Shown in pieces: positions 6,074 to 11,082 of a stretch of DNA of 11,082 nt (the stretch's first letter is position 1; every line of letters begins with the position of its first letter). The translations under genes and the position numbers were made by a program. The DNA is taken from NCBI GenBank assembly GCA_945871455.1, contig CAMBXJ010000086.1, forward strand, positions 1 through 11,082, read 5' to 3'. Source of the stretch: Asaia bogorensis (lineage in GTDB: Bacteria > Pseudomonadota > Alphaproteobacteria > Acetobacterales > Acetobacteraceae). The notes beneath the pieces are model-generated. The model saw only the letters and a list, made by a program, of their open reading frames with translations, was not told where the DNA came from and searched no databases.

Positions 6074-6180
6074 CTTCGTGGTGACAATCGCGGAGCCGCG
6101 GTTCGTGGCGTCCCGAACCAAAGGGACTTTCTCGGGTGGGCAAGGGGGCCTTGGTTAGCACCGCGATTCTCAACACGAAG
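6074..6180. repeat. 107-bp element with 20-bp imperfect terminal inverted repeats
   Basis: The left arm 6074-6093 and the reverse complement of the right arm 6161-6180 agree at 18 of 20 positions; the inner eight bases (AATCGCGG / CCGCGATT) are perfect. The 67-base interior holds two further, mutually exclusive pairings: GGTTCG/CGAACC (6100-6105 with 6114-6119) and a bulged AACCAAAGG/CCTTGGTT (6117-6125 with 6149-6156). No ORF is enclosed. The layout resembles a non-autonomous palindromic element (REP/BIME or MITE-like). I see no clear target-site duplication. CACGAAG repeats continue beyond the right arm. Confidence 0.65.
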
Positions 6181-6197
6181 ACACGAAGGGCACGAAG
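6174..6197. repeat. Three CACGAAG short tandem repeats
   Basis: CACGAAG occurs at 6174-6180, 6182-6188 and 6191-6197, with a period of 8-9 bases. The first copy is the outer end of the right arm of the 6074-6180 element. Similar CACGAAG strings are, to my recollection, frequent in bacterial intergenic DNA; a genome search would show whether this is a family. Confidence 0.65.
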
Positions 6198-6322
6198 AAG
6201 CGAGGGTGCGGCAGCGCCACCGGTGGTTTGGGTCGCCAGGCAGACCGACGCCACGCATTTCCAACAAATAGCCCTACGAGAGCCAAGAAAATTCATCTGC
6301 TCGGCCGATTTTACCCACGCTG

Positions 6323-6338
6323 TTAACGATGCCTTAAC
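6323..6338 (+). promoter_or_regulatory. CtrA-type binding site (TTAA-N7-TTAAC)
   Basis: TTAA at 6323-6326, seven bases, then TTAAC at 6334-6338 match the full alphaproteobacterial CtrA consensus exactly. TTAA is rare in DNA this GC-rich. The site ends 43 bases before the ATG of the secreted protein, and its right half overlaps a possible -35 position, where activating CtrA sites usually lie. CtrA control is inferred. Confidence 0.5.
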
Positions 6339-6360
6339 CGGCCCCATTGGACGCTATTCA
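6334..6360 (+). promoter_or_regulatory. Tentative promoter of the secreted-protein gene
   Basis: TTAACC (6334-6339) and TATTCA (6355-6360) could be -35 and -10 elements with a short 15-base spacer. GCTATTC at 6353-6359 partly fits the alphaproteobacterial -10 form. The evidence is weak; the main support is overlap with the CtrA-type box and distance to the start codon. Confidence 0.25.
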
Positions 6361-6381
6361 GGTTCCCGAAAGATTCATGAC

Positions 6382-6978
6382 ATGATCCCGCTCCGGTCCA
6401 TCGCACGTCGCATGCTGCCCTTCTTGTCGTTGTACATCTCGTCTTTTTTGGCCATGGCATTGCTTGCCATGTCGTCGGCCCACGCCCTCGATCCGAGAGC
6501 GACCGACATCATCGCCCTGCGTCTCGGCATGGTGGAGGCTAATGTCACCGCCAGATTGGCGGAGCAGGGCTTCGACGGGCCGGCGTTCCGGCGCGACCAC
6601 CAGCCGTGCCGTCTGGATGCAAGCAGACGCTGCCTGATTGCCATCTCCACCCGGACCTTGGATGGGTGGATTTCGGTCACCTTCGACCGTGCGTCCATCG
6701 ACGAGCCCGATCGTGTTGTTACGATTGCCTATTGGCTCGATGCCAAACGATCGGGCGAGGCAGAGGCGATAACGGTCTCCCTGCTGGAACGCTACGGGCC
6801 GCCGGACATCGCCAATCCCATGACATGGTGCGATCGTCCGACCGGGATCGGCCCGTGTTCCGTCAATCGCGCGAACATGATCCTGCAGACAAGCAATGGC
6901 AACGCGATGCTACTGCGGATGACGGAAAAATCGCCTACCCCACAAAGCCAGGCCCCGGCGCGCGGCCCGATCCGTTAA
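6382..6978 (+). CDS. Small secreted four-cysteine protein, function unknown
   Basis: This is a 198-residue protein with a clear Sec signal peptide: basic n-region (RSIARR), a hydrophobic core around residues 12-30 and an Ala-x-Ala cleavage motif (AHA, likely cut after residue 35). The mature part of about 163 residues begins with IALRLGMVEANVTARLAEQGF (44-64). This resembles the LGM-x-x-x-x-V-x-x-x-L helix motif of SmpA/OmlA-like envelope proteins, though I cannot assign the family. Four cysteines in two close pairs (C76/C84 and C150/C159) suggest disulfides in the periplasm. The tail (PTPQSQAPARG) is Pro/Ala-rich and probably disordered. ATG 6382 was chosen because it supplies the basic n-region; ATG 6412 is a shorter option, and neither has a strong ribosome site. 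A CtrA-type box upstream hints at cell-cycle or motility-linked expression. No neighbour suggests a role. Confidence 0.75.
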   Translation: MIPLRSIARRMLPFLSLYISSFLAMALLAMSSAHALDPRATDIIALRLGMVEANVTARLAEQGFDGPAFRRDHQPCRLDASRRCLIAISTRTLDGWISVTFDRASIDEPDRVVTIAYWLDAKRSGEAEAITVSLLERYGPPDIANPMTWCDRPTGIGPCSVNRANMILQTSNGNAMLLRMTEKSPTPQSQAPARGPIR

Positions 6979-7006
6979 CCCCAACCCGGCACCGTCTGTC
7001 CTGCCC

Positions 7007-7043
7007 CGTCTCTGTCCGACACCGTCTCTGTTCGACACCGTCT
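7007..7043. repeat. 16-bp tandem repeat, about 2.3 copies
   Basis: CGTCTCTGTCCGACAC (7007-7022) is followed directly by a copy with one change (7023-7038) and by the first four bases, CGTC, of a third (7039-7042). It lies between the secreted-protein stop and the next small ORF. It may come from slippage; no function is evident. Confidence 0.7.
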
Positions 7044-7080
7044 TGCCAGATCGCACACCGATCCACATATCAGTTCCACC

Positions 7081-7269
7081 ATGCCAGGCAAGATTCGCAA
7101 ACCCAATCGCCCCAGCCACCGCCGACCGATCGCACCGCTGCAGGTTCCGGTCACGTCGCAAGACAGCCCCGTCCCTGCACAGGCGACCGCGCCGGTCGAG
7201 GACGCCAGGACGGGCACCGACCTGACAGACGAGCAGATCCGCCGCACGCTCGAAGCCGCCTACACGTAA
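7081..7269 (+). CDS. Small hypothetical protein, 62 residues
   Basis: This short ORF has third positions mostly G or C, like real genes here. The protein starts basic (KIRKPNRPSHRRP), has a Pro/Ala-rich middle and ends in a predicted amphipathic helix, DLTDEQIRRTLEAAYT (residues 47-62), which looks like a conserved C-terminal motif. I cannot name a family. There is no signal peptide or membrane segment. No good Shine-Dalgarno site precedes ATG 7081, and a 16-bp tandem repeat lies shortly upstream. The stop is 4 bases from the stop of the ligand-binding protein on the other strand, so the two genes converge. It is supported by codon bias, its structured C-terminus and its exact fit between neighbours, but it could be a chance ORF. 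Confidence 0.5.
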   Translation: MPGKIRKPNRPSHRRPIAPLQVPVTSQDSPVPAQATAPVEDARTGTDLTDEQIRRTLEAAYT

Positions 7270-7273
7270 CGGA

Positions 7274-8200
7274 TCAGACCGTCCCAGAAGGATTGACGAC
7301 GGCATCCACGGCGGCCTGGGCTAGGCTGTTGTCCACGCAGGCGGCGAACGGGATATCCCTCGACAACGCCCCGCCCGAGCGCATGGCCGCCGCCAGCCGA
7401 TCGAACCCCTCCTCTCGCAGCACCGGGTCGGGACCATAGAGGCCCAGCGCCCGATAGCGGTCGATGGCGGCCGCGAAGATCGGCGCCGGCACATCCGGGA
7501 AATATCCGGCCAAGGTCCGCGCCATGTCGTGTCCCGGCGTCGCACGGATCCAGCGCAGCGCACGATAGATCGCGCGCACCATCGCCCCCAGTTCCTCCCG
7601 CCGTTCCGCGATCACCGACCGGCGCGAGACCAGCGTCGTATAGGCGGTCAGGCCCCGGTTTGCCGCCGCGTACCAAAGATGACCGGCGCCCGAAGCCAGC
7701 AACGCCTCCGCATACGGCTGGAACAGTTGCACCGCGTCCAGTCGCCCGTCCCGCAAGGCCACGGTATTGGCGGCCATACTCGGTCCATGCGTGCGATTCA
7801 GGGAGTCGGGATCGATGCCGGCGCGCCGGATATCGTCCTGGAGGCAAAGCCACGGGGTCGGCACCTCCGACACCGAGGCAAACCGTATCCCCACCAGATC
7901 GGCCGGCGAGAAATTCGGCTTCGGTTCCTTGCCAATCACGAAGAACGGATCGCGCGCCACCACATCGCAGAAACACACCAGGTCCGATGCCGGGTCGGCA
8001 TCGTGGGTCAGCAGCACCCGCAGCGGGCCACCCCACATCACGTCAATCCGTCCCGCCCGCAGATCGGCCGCGGTGCGCGCCGGATCGGGCGAGTCCCGCA
8101 AAGCGACCTCCACCTTTTCGGCATCATAGGCGCCGATCGCGTGGGCGGCGTAGAACGGCGCGTAGAACAGGGCGCGGAAATTCTCGGACAGGGTGATCAT
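7274..8200 (-). CDS. NMT1/THI5-type (SsuA-like) ligand-binding protein without signal peptide
   Basis: This 308-residue protein has the two-lobed periplasmic-binding fold of the NMT1/THI5/SsuA group, whose members bind small molecules for ABC import or, in fungi, make the thiamine pyrimidine. Supporting text includes the N-terminal strand and NF-x-x-x-FYAPFYAAHAIG (7-23), ADLRAGRIDVMWGG (45-58), DPFFVIGKEP, SEVPTPWLCLQDD and GRLDAVQLFQPYAE. The start is fixed by AAGGAG 8 bases upstream, and the protein begins directly in the first beta strand. It therefore has no signal peptide or lipobox and should stay in the cytosol. No ABC permease or ATPase is present in the window. It follows the DapA-type gene by 30 bp and is probably co-transcribed. 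C76 and C78 (VCFCD) are not the cysteine motif of fungal Thi5. It may be a cytosolic binding or sensing protein, or an enzyme. Confidence 0.8.
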   Translation of the reverse strand: MITLSENFRALFYAPFYAAHAIGAYDAEKVEVALRDSPDPARTAADLRAGRIDVMWGGPLRVLLTHDADPASDLVCFCDVVARDPFFVIGKEPKPNFSPADLVGIRFASVSEVPTPWLCLQDDIRRAGIDPDSLNRTHGPSMAANTVALRDGRLDAVQLFQPYAEALLASGAGHLWYAAANRGLTAYTTLVSRRSVIAERREELGAMVRAIYRALRWIRATPGHDMARTLAGYFPDVPAPIFAAAIDRYRALGLYGPDPVLREEGFDRLAAAMRSGGALSRDIPFAACVDNSLAQAAVDAVVNPSGTV

Positions 8201-8208
8201 CGGCCGGT

Positions 8209-8214
8209 CTCCTT
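8209..8214 (-). promoter_or_regulatory. Shine-Dalgarno site deciding the binding-protein start
   Basis: AAGGAG on the minus strand lies 8 bases before the ATG whose first base is 8200. It rules out a longer form carrying a signal peptide. Confidence 0.8.
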
Positions 8215-8230
8215 GCAGATCAGCGTTGGG

Positions 8231-9193
8231 TCAGGCGGCGAGATCCAACGCACCGTCCGGACCAATTCCCGCCGCCGCCAGCGCCCGACGCAGCCGTTCC
8301 CGTTCGGCGTCCCCGATACGGACCAACGGCGCACGCACCACGGCGCGGTCCATACGGCCCAGCATGACCAGACACTCCTTCATGCGGTTGTGCATATCCA
8401 GCGCCGGCGCGGCGTAGAACGCCTGCGCAAGCGGATAAATGCGGTCGTTGATGGCCCGCGCCCGCGCCATGTCGTTCGCTTGGACCGCCTGGAACAGCGC
8501 CGCCTGCAGGTCGGGGATGATGCTGCCCGAACCGGACAGCAGCCCGTTGCAGCCCATGGTCAGCGAGTGCATCAGCCACGCCGAGTGCGTGGTCAGCACA
8601 TTCACCGGCCGCGGCAAGGACTGCAGGACGCGGACCTGGCGTTCATGCAGCATCGGGTCGTTGCACCAGTCCTTGATGGCGCGGATATTCGGCACCGCCT
8701 CCGCCAGTATCACCAGCGTGTCCAACGGATAGCTGAGCGTGCTGCGCTCCGGATACGCAAAGACGATGATCGGCAGATCGGTCGCCGCGGCGATGGCCGA
8801 GAAATGCGCGATCGCCATTTCCGGCCGCAACTGCCCGCCCATCGAGAACACTTGCGACGGAAACACCAACAGCGCGGAGGCGCCGTGGCTGGCCGCCATG
8901 CGCGCGATCCGCGCGGCCTGGTCGGAGCCATCGGCCCAGACGCCGCTGATCACCGGCAGGCGGTCGCCCACTTCCTCCATCGTCACATCCAGGATGCGCC
9001 GTTGCTCCTCGAACGTGCAGGCATGCACTTCTGACGCGTGACCGTTGACGGTGATGGCCGACAGGCCGCGCGTGGCGGCGACATCGCGCAAATGCCGGCG
9101 CGTGCCACGTTCGTCGATGCTGCAATCGTCATTCAGGGCGAGCAACGTCGCCGGGATGACGCCATGCGGCACGTCGTCCTTGAATCGTGGCAT
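8231..9193 (-). CDS. DapA-superfamily aldolase/lyase, not a true dihydrodipicolinate synthase
   Basis: This 320-residue TIM-barrel protein belongs to the DapA/N-acetylneuraminate lyase superfamily, which forms a Schiff base between a lysine and a 2-oxo acid and then makes or breaks a C-C bond or dehydrates. The Schiff-base lysine is K174 in IRAIKDW. The start of the barrel reads GVIPATLLALNDD. The hallmark GTTGE loop is replaced by NGHASEV (50-56). The catalytic Tyr of YNVP is Phe in VFAYPERS (F145), with a Tyr two residues later (Y147). Lysine biosynthesis is therefore unlikely; a sugar-acid or other oxo-acid aldolase/dehydratase is more probable. A longer in-frame start at 9283 exists, but AGGAGG 7 bases upstream marks ATG 9193. 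It is followed 30 bp later by the binding-protein gene, and is separated by 225 bp from the glycoside hydrolase upstream. Confidence 0.85.
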   Translation of the reverse strand: MPRFKDDVPHGVIPATLLALNDDCSIDERGTRRHLRDVAATRGLSAITVNGHASEVHACTFEEQRRILDVTMEEVGDRLPVISGVWADGSDQAARIARMAASHGASALLVFPSQVFSMGGQLRPEMAIAHFSAIAAATDLPIIVFAYPERSTLSYPLDTLVILAEAVPNIRAIKDWCNDPMLHERQVRVLQSLPRPVNVLTTHSAWLMHSLTMGCNGLLSGSGSIIPDLQAALFQAVQANDMARARAINDRIYPLAQAFYAAPALDMHNRMKECLVMLGRMDRAVVRAPLVRIGDAERERLRRALAAAGIGPDGALDLAA

Positions 9194-9200
9194 GCTGTGT

Positions 9201-9206
9201 CCTCCT
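9201..9206 (-). promoter_or_regulatory. Shine-Dalgarno site deciding the DapA-like start
   Basis: AGGAGG, a perfect core on the minus strand, lies 7 bases before the ATG whose first base is 9193. It excludes the longer in-frame start at 9283. Confidence 0.85.
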
Positions 9207-9313
9207 GCCTGGTCGTTCCGGTCGACGATAACCCGCATTCCGTGGCTGCGCATCCGGTTTTCCGAGGATAGGCGGGCCGACATTCAGACACCAGACAGCT
9301 TACCTTGGACCTC

Positions 9314-9327
9314 GGGGCATTTGCCCC
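9314..9327. repeat. Short GC hairpin in the hydrolase-DapA spacer
   Basis: GGGGC (9314-9318) and GCCCC (9323-9327) flank the loop ATTT. No T run follows on either strand. The rest of the 225-bp spacer (9194-9418) shows no gene and no clear promoter; a promoter for the DapA-like gene would be expected in it. Confidence 0.35.
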
Positions 9328-9400
9328 CGGATGTCGGGCACCGGACAGCGGGACAACGGCGCTGACAACGATCCCGCGCGACACCGGGCGCCCGAACCGC

Positions 9401-9417
9401 GGGCGAAAGTGGCGCCC
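9401..9417 (-). terminator. Weak hairpin directly after the hydrolase stop
   Basis: GGGCG (9401-9405) and CGCCC (9413-9417) form a 5-bp stem with a 7-base loop, 2 bases beyond the stop codon of the glycoside hydrolase. The stem is short and has no T tail, so termination here is doubtful. Confidence 0.2.
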
Positions 9418-9418
9418 C

Positions 9419-11082
9419 CTAACGCGGCGCCACCGGCAGCACCACGATCGTTCGTTCCGTGCTGCCCCCGCCCAGGCGGTCCGTCGCTCGGACCACCCAC
9501 TGGCCGGTCGGATCGTTCAATGCCAGCCGCAGCAGCCACGGGGTTGGCCCGGTCCCGACAGCGACGTTCTCCGTCAGCCGGTCGCGGGTTTGTCCAAGCG
9601 GGTCGATGACCTCGACATGCAGGATGTGGGTTGCACTGGTGGCCGCGACGCCGCCGGATAACGCCGCCAGGCCGATTTGCAGCGGCACCAAGGAGCCGAC
9701 GTCGACCGAATCCGGTCCGGACAGCATCGGTTTCCTGGGCGGGGTGGGCGAGATGGCCAGCAGCAAAGGCCCATCCGCCGGCAGGCTCACCGCGACCCGA
9801 TCGGTGAAAACCGCCGGACCGCCGCCGCGCAGATCGCTGACCCAGGCAGGCGCCGGAAGCGTCAGGGTCATGGGCTCGGACACGCCATCGGGCGCGGCCA
9901 TCACGGATACCAACCTGACACCGCCGGCTTGCCATCGACGCAGTTCCGCGCCCAACGCCGGTTTCCCCTCGGCCGTTTGCAGCGCATAGGCCGGCACGCC
10001 GCCCGCCCCCCGCAGCAACCCGGCAAACGCCACCCACGCATCGACGGCGGTCGCGTCGGACGGGCCTGACGGCGATGGCGCAGAAACCGTCGCGTCCGCG
10101 GGCGGCCGACCACGCGCCGGTGCGGCGGTGGCCAACGCCAATGGGCGGCCGATGGCGACCCCGTCCAACGCCGAGACCGGCCGTCGGCGCCCGTGACCAT
10201 CGAACAGCCCGGCCGGACCGTCGGCGAGGACCAACCCGCCCACGGCTGCGAATTCGCGCACGGCGGCGGCCTCCCGGTCGGACAGAGCGATGACCTGGGG
10301 CAGAATCAGAACGCGCACGCCTTCGGCGAACAGCGATTTCGCGCCGGTTGCCGCCCCCAGCAGATTCGGCGACAGAAAGCGCGGGCGAACCCCCAACCCG
10401 ACCAGATGCCGCATCGTTTGCGCCAGGGACCGACGATCGGCGGTCGGGTGCTCGTGCTCGGTCTCCGCGTCGCGCGTTTGCCAGGCGATCCCGTCCGCCC
10501 GACGTTCCAGCAGCCAATGCACCCGGAAACTTGGTGGCGACACCAGGACCGCCACCGGATCCACCGGTGCCGTTGCCGCGGCGATCTGAGTCGGCAGACC
10601 GTTGCGCAATTCGGCGATCGCCGGCGCCAGATCGCGTCCGCGCGGGCCGATCTGCCCGTCCTCGGTGACGATGTCGCCCTGCCCGTCCCACAGGATGACA
10701 CCACGACTGCCCAGCAACGCCTGCCGCCAGAGTTCCCGCCGCTGCTCAGTTCCTTGACCAAAACTGGTGCTGAGCACGATCAGGGCCGGGTTCAAGGACC
10801 GTGCGATTTCCACGTTGTGGCCGGCGTTGCCCGCCTCCATCAGGTCCACCGTGTGGGCGAGCCTTGTGTAATCGAAGCCCCCCCAGCCGGGGACCTGCAT
10901 GCCCTCGATCGCGGACAGGGCGGATGGGTCGGCGGCGTGGATGGCGTCGGTGCCGGCCCGCAACGCGCGGGCGAAGGCCTCATCCATCCAGTCCTTGAAA
11001 TCCGACCAGGCCGCGAAATTGTCGTCCGCCTGGCGGAGCGCGGCGTCGGTCAGCATCGGCATGACCTGGGCCCAGGTGGCAT
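9419..11082 (-). CDS. GH42-like glycoside hydrolase (beta-galactosidase family), 5' end cut by window
   Basis: The reading frame runs through the right edge, so the start and N-terminal part of the barrel are missing; 553 residues are visible. The ATG at 11062 is probably internal, since the frame continues upstream with AT-WAQVM in the same style. Near the edge, WSDFKDWMDEAF and AIEGMQVPGWGGFDY, followed by EAGNAGHNVEIARSLNP, resemble the catalytic barrel of large GH42-like enzymes. The Glu in IEGMQ (codon 10904-10906) is a possible active-site residue, unproven. Next comes a flavodoxin-like segment (SLFAEGVRVLILPQVIALSDREAAAVREFAAVGG, split by me as one region around 10,350-10,230) like the beta-galactosidase trimerisation domain. 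The C-terminus is a beta-rich Ig-like domain (DVGSLVPLQIGL, HVEVIDPLGQT, GQWVVRATDRLGG). It should act on beta-galactosides or other glycans; location cannot be judged without the N-terminus. Confidence 0.7.
   Translation of the reverse strand, partial: ATWAQVMPMLTDAALRQADDNFAAWSDFKDWMDEAFARALRAGTDAIHAADPSALSAIEGMQVPGWGGFDYTRLAHTVDLMEAGNAGHNVEIARSLNPALIVLSTSFGQGTEQRRELWRQALLGSRGVILWDGQGDIVTEDGQIGPRGRDLAPAIAELRNGLPTQIAAATAPVDPVAVLVSPPSFRVHWLLERRADGIAWQTRDAETEHEHPTADRRSLAQTMRHLVGLGVRPRFLSPNLLGAATGAKSLFAEGVRVLILPQVIALSDREAAAVREFAAVGGLVLADGPAGLFDGHGRRRPVSALDGVAIGRPLALATAAPARGRPPADATVSAPSPSGPSDATAVDAWVAFAGLLRGAGGVPAYALQTAEGKPALGAELRRWQAGGVRLVSVMAAPDGVSEPMTLTLPAPAWVSDLRGGGPAVFTDRVAVSLPADGPLLLAISPTPPRKPMLSGPDSVDVGSLVPLQIGLAALSGGVAATSATHILHVEVIDPLGQTRDRLTENVAVGTGPTPWLLRLALNDPTGQWVVRATDRLGGGSTERTIVVLPVAPR

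Larger units (their letters stand above)
5811..6381. other. 571-bp gene-free, repeat-rich intergenic region
   Basis: I find no supported gene. Open frames here have no ribosome site, no recognisable motif and mixed codon use. The region is less GC-rich than its neighbours and dense in inverted repeats: 5847-5873, 5983-6005, 6025-6040, 6053-6066 and 6074-6180, each listed separately. A candidate promoter for the secreted-protein gene lies at its right end. It separates the metabolic operon from the unrelated small genes to the right. Confidence 0.7.

Noticed and set aside
5845..6084. Plus-strand 79-residue open frame in the gene-free region
   Set aside because: It runs across hairpins and a palindrome, has atypical codon use and no ribosome site.
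6174..6197. CRISPR-like repeat
   Set aside because: Units of 7 bases with 1-2 base gaps; there are no spacers or cas genes.
5628..6347. Minus-strand 239-residue open frame over the intergenic repeats
   Set aside because: It crosses the inverted-repeat element and the end of the kinase gene, with no motif or consistent codon bias.
6606..7439. Plus-strand 277-residue open frame overlapping the secreted protein and small ORF
   Set aside because: Out-of-frame shadow crossing three genes on both strands.
7529..9034. Plus-strand 501-residue open frame opposite the DapA-like and binding-protein genes
   Set aside because: Arg/His/Gln-rich shadow; the minus strand has two good genes with strong ribosome sites.
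9300..10691. Minus-strand 463-residue open frame overlapping the glycoside hydrolase
   Set aside because: Gly/Arg-rich alternative frame of the same strand; the hydrolase frame has recognisable domains and runs off the edge.

Overview
The window is high in GC (about two thirds by eye), with strongly G/C-biased third codon positions and almost complete coding density in the first 5.8 kb. Codon use, the gene families and a CtrA-type TTAA-N7-TTAAC site point to an alphaproteobacterium, most likely Rhodospirillales/Acetobacteraceae. That placement is inference; there is no rRNA or other taxonomic marker here.

Left block, + strand (141-5810): five tightly packed metabolic genes. In order they are an APH/choline-kinase-fold small-molecule kinase, a divergent enolase paralogue, a D-isomer 2-hydroxyacid dehydrogenase, a sphingosine-1-phosphate-lyase-like PLP enzyme, and a compact DUF1537 (four-carbon acid sugar) kinase. 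The first three are joined by ATGA stop/start overlaps, the fourth follows after 16 bp, and the fifth after a 178-bp spacer holding a hairpin and a short tandem repeat. The set looks like a catabolic operon using phosphorylated intermediates (kinase, dehydratase-type enzyme, reductase, PLP lyase, second kinase). I do not recognise the pathway. The enolase-like protein keeps the metal ligands and both catalytic lysine/glutamate positions but has lost a substrate-binding histidine (to Ala), has Asp for an active-site Glu and lacks the Asn-Gly-Gly loop. It is therefore probably not the housekeeping enolase.

Middle block (5811-7273): about 570 bp without a gene, rich in inverted repeats. It includes a 107-bp element bounded by 20-bp imperfect inverted repeats (6074-6180), with CACGAAG repeats running off its right end. 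A perfect CtrA-type box lies just upstream of a small secreted four-cysteine protein (6382-6978). A 16-bp tandem repeat and a 62-residue hypothetical protein (7081-7269) follow.

Right block, - strand (11082-7274): a glycoside hydrolase related to GH42 beta-galactosidases, cut by the window edge, then a DapA-superfamily aldolase/lyase that lacks the dihydrodipicolinate synthase signatures, then an NMT1/THI5-type ligand-binding protein with no signal peptide. The last two are 30 bp apart, both with strong Shine-Dalgarno sites, and form a likely operon. They converge with the small + strand ORF, 4 bp from its stop.

The main lead for a new system is the five-gene + strand cluster built around the altered enolase.
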